Shown here in pieces: positions 1-4,244 of a stretch of DNA of 5,075 nucleotides (the stretch's first letter is position 1; each line of letters begins with the position of its first letter). A program made the translations under genes and the position numbers. The stretch is from Pseudolabrys sp. (lineage in GTDB: Bacteria > Pseudomonadota > Alphaproteobacteria > Rhizobiales > Xanthobacteraceae): contig JAHCKF010000272.1 in assembly GCA_026125925.1 (NCBI GenBank), forward strand, positions 1 to 5,075, in the 5' to 3' direction. The notes beneath the pieces were generated by a model, which worked only from the letters and a program-made list of their open reading frames with translations, was not told the DNA's origin and did no database searches.

Positions 1-174
1 GTAGGCGGCGTCGATCATCTCGACGGTCTGCGCCACCGCGTCCTCATCGATGTCGGCGCATACAACGTTGGCGCCTTCGCGCGCGAAGATCAGCGCGGTC
101 GCCCGGCCGATGCCGCTGCCCGCGCCGGTGATGACGATGGTCTTGCCCTTGAAGTAGCCGGGCGTTTTGGGCAT
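1..174 (-). CDS. Short-chain dehydrogenase/reductase (SDR), N-terminal part
   Basis: This is the first 58 residues of a classical SDR oxidoreductase; the rest lies beyond the left edge. SDRs of this kind are soluble NAD(P)(H)-dependent enzymes that oxidise alcohols or reduce carbonyls, usually about 250-300 residues long. The visible part is the start of the Rossmann fold: a first beta strand (KTIVITG), the cofactor-binding glycine motif TGAGSGIG at residues 16-23, helix RATALIFAREGA, and a second strand NVVCAD ending in Asp41. In this family an acidic residue at that position usually favours NAD(H) over NADP(H), which is an inference here. The ATG at 172-174 is chosen because GGAG lies 9 bases upstream and the glycine motif falls at the usual distance from the N terminus. 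The Ser-Tyr-Lys catalytic residues and the substrate region are not in the window, so the substrate cannot be named. It is divergent from the small membrane protein that starts at 295. Confidence 0.93.
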   Translation of the reverse strand, partial: MPKTPGYFKGKTIVITGAGSGIGRATALIFAREGANVVCADIDEDAVAQTVEMIDAAY

Positions 175-183
175 GGCATGGCG

Positions 184-187
184 CTCC
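184..187 (-). promoter_or_regulatory. Ribosome binding site of the SDR gene
   Basis: GGAG on the minus strand, 9 bases before the ATG at 172-174. It supports that start over an out-of-frame ATG 5 bases further upstream (177-179). Confidence 0.55.
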
Positions 188-276
188 ACTGGTCGGGTTG
201 CGGGCTGCCATTGTCGGCAATGATCGGGATGGGAACAAGCCTGCGCGCGGACAAAGCGTCCGTGCTAGATTGTATC

Positions 277-288
277 GAGGTGAGGGGG
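277..288 (+). promoter_or_regulatory. Purine-rich ribosome binding site of the 60-residue protein
   Basis: GAGGTGAGGGGG lies 6 bases before the ATG at 295. It is the main reason for choosing that start over the in-frame ATG at 178. A GTG at 280-282 is also in frame but lies inside this site. Confidence 0.6.
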
Positions 289-294
289 CGCGCG

Positions 295-477
295 ATGGAT
301 CGTTCGATGATCAGCAAAGTGATCTGCGTTTTTCTGGTCGCGGCCGTGATGATGCCCGTCGGACGCTGGGTCTATCCGCATATCAGCGATGCGCTGAGCG
401 GCGTCCAGTTCGAGACGCTCGAGGCAGTGGTGAGCGCGAGCCTCGGCTTCGGGTTATCCGGCTTCTTCGGCTCGTGA
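295..477 (+). CDS. Small hypothetical membrane protein, 60 residues
   Basis: This is a 60-residue protein starting MDRSMISKVICVF. A hydrophobic segment at about residues 6-23 is followed by a short polar stretch (GRWVYPHISDAL). The C-terminal third is weakly hydrophobic and Gly/Ser-rich, ending SGFFGS. It has one clear membrane segment and possibly a second, so it is probably an inner-membrane protein. The reading frame is open back to 178, but the ATG at 295 is preferred because a purine-rich GAGGTGAGGGGG stretch lies just before it and the residues upstream do not look like protein. I recognise no named family, though similar short proteins seem familiar to me from Bradyrhizobium-type genomes; this is memory, not a search. 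It is divergent from the SDR gene and convergent with the Pro/Ala-rich protein, with a strong hairpin just after its stop. Function unknown. Confidence 0.72.
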   Translation: MDRSMISKVICVFLVAAVMMPVGRWVYPHISDALSGVQFETLEAVVSASLGFGLSGFFGS

Positions 478-487
478 CGCAACGCGT

Positions 488-515
488 CGAGCCCCGGCCG
501 GCTGGCCGGGGCTCG
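488..515. terminator. Perfect 12-bp GC hairpin between convergent genes
   Basis: The arms are CGAGCCCCGGCC (488-499) and GGCCGGGGCTCG (504-515), a perfect 12-bp inverted repeat around a 4-base loop GGCT. It begins 10 bases after the stop of the 60-residue protein and ends 22 bases from the stop of the convergent minus-strand gene. It is therefore well placed to end both transcripts. No run of T follows on either strand, so it is not a canonical intrinsic terminator; it may work as a weak terminator or as a block to 3' exonucleases. Confidence 0.6.
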
Positions 516-537
516 TGCTCACGCGGTGAGTCTCGGA

Positions 538-861
538 TTACTGCGCGTTCGGTGCCGCCGGTGCCGCCGGAGCCGGCGTTGCCGGGCGAGCCGGAGCGGG
601 AGCGGGCGAGGTGCCGCCGGCGCCCGTGGTGCTCGGCGTCGCGCCCGGCGCGGTCACGGCCGGATTGCTCGCGGTCGGGGGCGTCCCGGTATCGGTTCCG
701 GTGTGCCAGTTGCCCAACACGAGAACGGCAATCAGAATGACGGCCGCGATACCCCCGATCCAGGCCCAAGTGGTGCCTGCCGACGCGGCGGCGCGGTTGC
801 GCTGCAACACGGGATCATGCCGCGTTTCGAAACGCGGATCGTCAAGGCGCGGATCGCTCAT
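538..861 (-). CDS. Hypothetical single-pass membrane protein with Pro/Ala/Thr-rich tail
   Basis: This 107-residue protein has three parts. Residues 1-31 form a polar, charged N terminus that opens with the near repeat DPRLDDPRF (DPR at 3-5 and 8-10). Residues 32-50 (WAWIGGIAAVILIAVLVLG) are a clear transmembrane helix. Residues 51-107 are a low-complexity tail of Pro, Ala, Thr and Gly, ending in APAP and APAAPAAP-like runs. The charged segment before the helix contains several Arg, so by the positive-inside rule the N terminus is probably cytoplasmic and the tail periplasmic. The start is well supported by AAGGAGAT, with GGAG 6 bases before the ATG at 859-861. The composition suits an envelope anchor or a disordered spacer, but no family or partner is recognised. 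It is convergent with the 60-residue protein and divergent from the EamA gene. The plus-strand frames across it look like high-GC shadows. Confidence 0.8.
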   Translation of the reverse strand: MSDPRLDDPRFETRHDPVLQRNRAAASAGTTWAWIGGIAAVILIAVLVLGNWHTGTDTGTPPTASNPAVTAPGATPSTTGAGGTSPAPAPARPATPAPAAPAAPNAQ

Positions 862-1041
862 GGCTATCTCCTTGGTTTCCTGCGGCGAAAGAAGTCGCCC
901 ACATGGAAACGTCTGCGCAAAGCGAAAGTTTCAAACGAAGGGTTGCGGGAACTCGCAGGTGCTATGCATGGCTGAAGGTGCTATAGCGCCGTCGCTGCTT
1001 CGGTTCCCTCCAGTTCGATTCTCGCAATCATCAAGACACAC
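862..1041. other. Divergent intergenic region between the Pro/Ala-rich gene and the EamA gene
   Basis: These 180 bases must hold the promoters of both divergent genes. No clear -35/-10 pair could be assigned. Visible structure includes a 9-base direct repeat AGGTGCTAT at 957-965 and 976-984, a 14-base near-palindrome GGTGCTATAGCGCC at 977-990 with one mismatched pair, and the short symmetric sequence GAAAGTTTC at 924-932. A stop codon at 973-975 closes the EamA frame upstream of its chosen start. Confidence 0.4.
866..873 (-). promoter_or_regulatory. Strong ribosome binding site of the Pro/Ala-rich protein
   Basis: AAGGAGAT on the minus strand, with GGAG 6 bases before the ATG. It is a near-consensus Shine-Dalgarno site and is the best evidence that this low-complexity frame is really translated. 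Confidence 0.75.
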
Positions 1042-1959
1042 ATGCGCCTGACGAATTTGGCGATCGCGGCCGCGCCGATCCTGTTCGTGTTGTTGTGGAG
1101 CACCGGCTTCATCGGCGCGCGATACGGTTTGCCGTATATCGAGCCGATGACGTTTCTCGCGGTGCGCATGAGCTTCGTCGTTCTCGTTCTACTGCCGATC
1201 GCCCTCATCAGCGGCGCGCCCTGGCCGAATGCGACACAGGCCGGTCACAGCCTTGCCATCGGCATTCTGGTGCACGGCATCTATCTCGGCGGCGTTTTCA
1301 TCGCGATTTCGCAAGGTGTGCCGGCCGGCATCTCGGCGCTGATTCCAGGTCTGCAGCCGATCCTGACCTCGACCATCGCCAATCGCTTCATGGGCGAGAA
1401 GGTGACATCGCTGCAATGGCTCGGCCTCCTGCTCGGCCTCGGCGGCGTGGCGCTGGTTCTCCACGACCGGCAGATGATCGCGGAGGCGAGCCCGCTCGGC
1501 TGGGCGGCGAGCGTGGTGTCGCTCATCGGCATCACGTTGGGCACGCTGTACCAGAAGCGGCACAGCGGCAACATTGACTGGCGCACCGGCAACGTCCTGC
1601 AATATCTCGCCGTCGCGGTATTCTTCTGGATCATCAGTTTCGGCTTCGAGACGCGCGTTATCCACTGGAGCGGCGAACTCGTGTTCGCCATGTTCTGGCT
1701 CGTGCTGGTGCTGTCGGTGGCGACCGTGGCGCTGATGTACTGGCTGATCCGCCGCTCGCCCGCGACCGGCTTTGCCAGCCTGTTCTATCTGGTGCCGGCG
1801 ACCACGGCGCTGTTCGCCTACGCGTTGTTCGGCGAGAAGCTCGATTTCGTCTCGGTCGTTGGCATGGTGGTCTGCGCAGCCGGCGTGCTGATCGTCAATC
1901 GTGGCGGCGCGAAGCCGGCGGCTGCCAAAGCAGCGGATTCGACGGGTGCGGAGAATTAA
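1042..1959 (+). CDS. EamA-family (drug/metabolite transporter superfamily) permease
   Basis: This 305-residue inner-membrane protein matches the usual length and layout of EamA/DMT exporters: two homologous halves of five helices each. Hydrophobic segments lie at about residues 5-26, 36-57, 69-90, 94-113, 123-141, 150-170, 184-202, 214-234, 242-262 and 268-286. The internal duplication is visible in the matching ends of the halves, GEKVTSLQWLGLLLGLGG (from 118) and GEKLDFVSVVGMVVCAAG (from 264). The N-terminal stretch LLWSTGFIGARYGLPYIEPMTF is typical of the family. A soluble Ala/Lys-rich tail of about 20 residues closes the protein. Family members export amino acids, metabolites or drugs; the substrate cannot be read from the sequence. 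The ATG at 1042 is the first usable start after an in-frame stop at 973-975, but it has no good ribosome binding site. The VC0807-like gene follows 78 bases downstream without a terminator and may be co-transcribed. Confidence 0.93.
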   Translation: MRLTNLAIAAAPILFVLLWSTGFIGARYGLPYIEPMTFLAVRMSFVVLVLLPIALISGAPWPNATQAGHSLAIGILVHGIYLGGVFIAISQGVPAGISALIPGLQPILTSTIANRFMGEKVTSLQWLGLLLGLGGVALVLHDRQMIAEASPLGWAASVVSLIGITLGTLYQKRHSGNIDWRTGNVLQYLAVAVFFWIISFGFETRVIHWSGELVFAMFWLVLVLSVATVALMYWLIRRSPATGFASLFYLVPATTALFAYALFGEKLDFVSVVGMVVCAAGVLIVNRGGAKPAAAKAADSTGAEN

Positions 1960-2037
1960 AGGCAGCGGACGAGGGGCGGACATCCCGGCAGTCGATTTCC
2001 GGATCGGTCTGGCCTTCACCTTCGGAAAGCAAGGCGG

Positions 2038-2763
2038 ATGTTAGCGAAGGTCGTCTCCTTTGTCAGGCGGCGCGGATTGTTGATCATCGCCGAGTTGACG
2101 ATAAACGCCGTGCTGCCGTTCATCATATACAGTCTGCTCGACGATCAATTGGGCGACTTCGGCGCGCTACTGGTTTCGTCCGCGCCACCGGTGCTTTGGA
2201 GCCTTGCCGAATTTCTGCGCCATCGCCGCGTCGATCTTCTTTCGCTGCTTGTGCTGGGAGGCATTGCGCTGTCGGTCCTTGCCGCCATCGGATCAGGCTC
2301 GGCGCGGATGCTGCAACTGCGCGAGAAAATGGTGACGGGCGCGGTTGGACTGCTGTTCCTGGCCTCGGCAGCGGTGGGGCGACCGTTGATCTATGAATTG
2401 GCGTTGGCATCCATGCGGCGCGGTGGCTCACCGGAGCTTGAGCGATTTGAACGCTTGAAAGCCAACCCGGGATTTCGGCGCACGATGATGCTGATGACGT
2501 TGGTCTGGGGCACCGTTCTGCTTGCCGATGTCGGAGTGGGGATCGCGCTGATCTACACGCTTAGCGTCGCCGACTATCTGCTGATCGGGCCTGTCGTCGG
2601 CTACGCGACAGTGGGGGCGCTCCTGTTGTGGACCTATTGGTACGGCAAGCGCATGAGGCGGCGTGGCGAAGAGGGCTCCGCCGCTGTGGAGGTTGCCCAG
2701 GTGCAGACAGAAGAACAGCAAAGTCTCTATCCAGCCGACGCTGCTCGGAAGCCGGGCAGCTAG
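2038..2763 (+). CDS. VC0807-like multi-pass membrane protein
   Basis: This 241-residue protein resembles the uncharacterised VC0807 family of bacterial membrane proteins. Diagnostic parts are the N-terminal helix with LPFIIYSLLDDQLG, the segment SSAPPVLWSLAEFLRHRRVD followed by LLSLLVLGGIALSVL, the REKMVTGAVGLLFLASAAVGRPLIYELA segment and the later FRRTMMLMTLVWGTVLLADV. About six membrane helices are visible, at roughly residues 13-34, 42-58, 68-86, 99-117, 149-170 and 177-200. A charged, Gln/Glu-rich cytoplasmic-looking tail of about 35 residues follows. The start is supported by AAGG at 2031-2034, 3 bases before the ATG. Function is unknown in this family; a transporter or intracellular septation-like role is speculative. 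It lies 78 bases after the EamA gene on the same strand, and its stop is 4 bases from the stop of the convergent thioesterase. The family assignment comes from recognition, not a search. Confidence 0.83.
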   Translation: MLAKVVSFVRRRGLLIIAELTINAVLPFIIYSLLDDQLGDFGALLVSSAPPVLWSLAEFLRHRRVDLLSLLVLGGIALSVLAAIGSGSARMLQLREKMVTGAVGLLFLASAAVGRPLIYELALASMRRGGSPELERFERLKANPGFRRTMMLMTLVWGTVLLADVGVGIALIYTLSVADYLLIGPVVGYATVGALLLWTYWYGKRMRRRGEEGSAAVEVAQVQTEEQQSLYPADAARKPGS

Positions 2764-2767
2764 CCCG

Positions 2768-3175
2768 TCACTTCTTGGCGTCCAGCACCATCTGCGTCTG
2801 CGTCACCAGCGCGCAGAGCCGGCCGTCGCCGCGGGTGATGCGCGTCTGCCAGACCATGGTGGTGCGGCCGCGGTGCAGCGGGGTGCATTCGGCGTAGGCG
2901 ATGTCGCCGATCGGCACAGCGGCGAAGAAGTTGGTCTTGCTTTCGATCGTCGTCGTCGACTGACCGGGCTTGAGATTGGCCGAGGTCGCGGTACCGCCGA
3001 GATTGTCGGCCAGCGCCATGATCGCGCCGCCATGCATGATGTTGAAGCGGTTGTTGAGATCCTCGCGCACCGGCAGTTCGGCGGTGACTTTCTCGGCCGA
3101 GATATGGGTGATCTTGATGCCGAGGAATTTGGCGAAAGCCGGCTGGGTGAGGGCGGATTCATTGATGTCGGACAT
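2768..3175 (-). CDS. PaaI-type hotdog-fold acyl-CoA thioesterase
   Basis: This 135-residue protein has the length and pattern of the PaaI/4HBT hotdog thioesterases, which hydrolyse acyl- or aryl-CoA thioesters in the cytoplasm. The hallmark is N45-I-M-H48-G49-G50 followed by AIMALADNLGG. The HGG turn contributes to the active site, and Asp57 in the central helix is the likely catalytic acidic residue. The strand TTTIESKTNFFAAVPIGD and the later strands GRTTMVWQTRI and RLCALVTQTQMVL complete the hotdog sheet. The frame is open to 3223, but the ATG at 3173-3175 (MSDINESAL) is preferred: it has GGAG 9 bases upstream, and the extra 16 residues are Arg/Pro-rich and unlike the family. The exact CoA substrate cannot be told. 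The gene follows the peroxiredoxin on the same strand but behind a terminator, and converges on the VC0807-like gene with only 4 bases between stops. Confidence 0.93.
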   Translation of the reverse strand: MSDINESALTQPAFAKFLGIKITHISAEKVTAELPVREDLNNRFNIMHGGAIMALADNLGGTATSANLKPGQSTTTIESKTNFFAAVPIGDIAYAECTPLHRGRTTMVWQTRITRGDGRLCALVTQTQMVLDAKK

Positions 3176-3184
3176 GGCGAAAAG

Positions 3185-3188
3185 CTCC
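3185..3188 (-). promoter_or_regulatory. Ribosome binding site of the thioesterase gene
   Basis: GGAG on the minus strand, 9 bases before the ATG at 3173-3175. It supports the 135-residue form over the 151-residue form starting at 3223, which would begin inside the T-tract of the upstream terminator. Confidence 0.6.
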
Positions 3189-3220
3189 GGGCGGCTTTGC
3201 CGGCGCGAGGCGGCCGGACA

Positions 3221-3257
3221 CAAAAGAAAAAAGCGCGGGTCCCGACGGACCCGCGCT
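3221..3257 (-). terminator. Intrinsic terminator of the peroxiredoxin gene
   Basis: On the minus strand a perfect 11-bp stem (AGCGCGGGTCC at 3232-3242 pairing with GGACCCGCGCT at 3247-3257; loop of 4 bases) is followed directly by TTTTTTCTTTTG (3221-3232, including the base that closes the stem). This is a textbook Rho-independent terminator 35 bases after the peroxiredoxin stop. It lies 46-57 bases before the thioesterase start, so it should uncouple the two same-strand genes unless it leaks. Confidence 0.92.
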
Positions 3258-3292
3258 CTTCTATACTCAAACCCAAATCGTCCTGTCGCGGC

Positions 3293-3952
3293 CTATTTCG
3301 GCTGCGGCGCGATGCGAATATAGGGCCGCGGCTGCTTGTAACCGCCGGGCCAGATCTTCTTGGCCTCTTCGTCGCTCACCGCGCCGGTGATGATGATGTC
3401 GTCGCCCTGTTTCCAGTCGGCCGGCGTCGCCACGCGATGCTTGGCATTGAGCTGCAGGCTGTCGATGACGCGCAGGATCTCGTTGAAGTTGCGCCCCGTG
3501 GTCATCGGATAGACCAGGATCAGCTTGATCTTCTTGTCCGGGCCGATGACGAAGACGTTACGGACGGTCTGGTTGTCGGCCGGCGTGCGGCCTTCCGAGG
3601 TGCCCGACGTCGAAGCCGGCAGCATGCCATAGGCCTTGGCGACCTTGAGGTCGGTATCGCCGATCATCGGGTAGTTCGGGGCAAAGCCCACGATCTCCTT
3701 GATGTCTTCCGACCAGGTCTTGTGGTTGTCGACCGGATCGACCGACAGGCCGATGATCTTGGTGTTGCGCTTGTCGAACTCCGGCTTCAGGCGCGCCATG
3801 GTGCCGAGCTCTGTGGTGCAGACCGGCGTAAAGTCCTTCGGGTGCGAGAACAGCACCGCCCAGGAATCGCCCAGCCATTCGTGAAAGCGGATCTTGCCTT
3901 CGGTGGTTTCTGCTTCGAAGTCCGGCGCGATATCGCCAATCGCCAATGTCAT
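3293..3952 (-). CDS. 1-Cys peroxiredoxin (PRDX6 / LsfA type)
   Basis: This 219-residue cytoplasmic peroxidase belongs to the thioredoxin-fold AhpC/TSA superfamily, Prx6 subfamily; it reduces hydrogen peroxide and organic peroxides. The catalytic motif is H37-P-K-D-F-T-P-V-C45-T-T-E, with Cys45 as the peroxidatic cysteine. Arg131 in QTVRNVF and Arg154 in TTGRNF match the conserved arginines of the active site. Cys45 is the only cysteine in the protein, so it has no resolving cysteine of its own and must be recycled by an outside thiol or reductant. The C-terminal domain (VATPADWKQGDD to the WPGGYKQPRPYIR end) mediates dimer formation in this subfamily and is complete. The ATG at 3950-3952 (MTLAIGDIAPDF) is chosen over an upstream in-frame ATG at 4004-4006 because GGAGG lies 6 bases before it and the family N terminus begins there. 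It is divergent from the MgtC-like gene and ends at a strong terminator. Confidence 0.97.
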   Translation of the reverse strand: MTLAIGDIAPDFEAETTEGKIRFHEWLGDSWAVLFSHPKDFTPVCTTELGTMARLKPEFDKRNTKIIGLSVDPVDNHKTWSEDIKEIVGFAPNYPMIGDTDLKVAKAYGMLPASTSGTSEGRTPADNQTVRNVFVIGPDKKIKLILVYPMTTGRNFNEILRVIDSLQLNAKHRVATPADWKQGDDIIITGAVSDEEAKKIWPGGYKQPRPYIRIAPQPK

Positions 3953-3958
3953 GGTGAG

Positions 3959-3963
3959 CCTCC
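3959..3963 (-). promoter_or_regulatory. Strong ribosome binding site of the peroxiredoxin gene
   Basis: GGAGG on the minus strand, 6 bases before the ATG at 3950-3952. It fixes the start and excludes the 18-residue longer form. Confidence 0.8.
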
Positions 3964-3992
3964 AAATAAGCGGGGTCGGTGGTCGTGCTTCT

Positions 3993-3998
3993 AATATA
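3993..3998 (-). promoter_or_regulatory. Possible -10 element of the peroxiredoxin promoter
   Basis: TATATT on the minus strand, about 40 bases before the peroxiredoxin start, is one of the few AT-rich hexamers in this gap. A -35 element about 17 bases upstream is poor (TTCCCC or CTTCCC), so if this is a promoter it is either weak, helped by an activator, or read by an alternative sigma factor. No regulator site could be assigned. Confidence 0.3.
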
Positions 3999-4244
3999 GG
4001 GGGCAAGACGGACGGGGAAGGGGCGGTTCCACAAATAGGATGACATCTCTACGCCGGCTCGATTGTGGAGCATGAAGCGATGGCGTATTCGCGTCCCGGG
4101 TAACGAATTTTCAGTGCAGCCTTGCATCGCGCCGAGCCCACACCGCGCTCGATACGGCGCAGATAGCGGCCTGCCGGCCCCGGTTTGCCGCGCTCAAGGG
4201 CGGGGCCTAGATTGAGGCCACCTCGCAAAGCCGGGCGCTCGCGC

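Larger units (their letters stand above)
3953..4244. other. Divergent intergenic region between peroxiredoxin and MgtC-like genes
   Basis: These 292 bases separate two divergent genes and should carry both promoters. Apart from the peroxiredoxin ribosome binding site and the TATATT hexamer, only a weak 5-bp hairpin (GGCCT 4204-4208 with AGGCC 4215-4219) was seen. A 65-codon minus-strand frame (4049-4246) crosses it but has no support as a gene. No RNA gene or repeat was recognised. Confidence 0.45.

Noticed and set aside
178..294. 39-codon N-terminal extension of the 60-residue protein
   Set aside because: The extension overlaps the SDR leader, has no ribosome binding site at 178 and reads unlike the rest. 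The purine-rich site just before 295 explains the start better.
834..856. Short direct repeat GCGGATCGTCAAGGCGCGGATCG
   Set aside because: It is coding sequence for the DPRLDDPRF head of the minus-strand protein, not a mobile or regulatory repeat.
198..975. Plus-strand Arg-rich frames across the 60-residue and Pro/Ala-rich genes
   Set aside because: The translations are Arg/Gly/Pro runs typical of shifted frames in GC-rich DNA. The minus-strand frame has a strong ribosome binding site and a clean transmembrane helix.
1189..2019. 276-codon minus-strand frame opposite the EamA gene
   Set aside because: It is His/Arg/Glu-rich, shows no domain, and is fully antisense to a well-recognised transporter.
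2663..3994. Very long plus-strand frame (443 codons) opposite the thioesterase and peroxiredoxin
   Set aside because: It runs antisense to two clearly conserved enzymes and straight through the terminator. Its translation is Arg/Gly/Asp-rich with no family pattern. It is a high-GC shadow in which third-position bias on the minus strand removes stops.
3953..4006. 18-residue N-terminal extension of the peroxiredoxin
   Set aside because: The family N terminus begins at the ATG at 3950-3952, which has GGAGG at ideal spacing. The extension would be translated through this site and a possible -10 element.
4201..4220. Small inverted repeat GGCCT/AGGCC before the MgtC-like gene
   Set aside because: Only 5 base pairs with a 6-base loop and no T-tract, which is expected by chance in GC-rich DNA.
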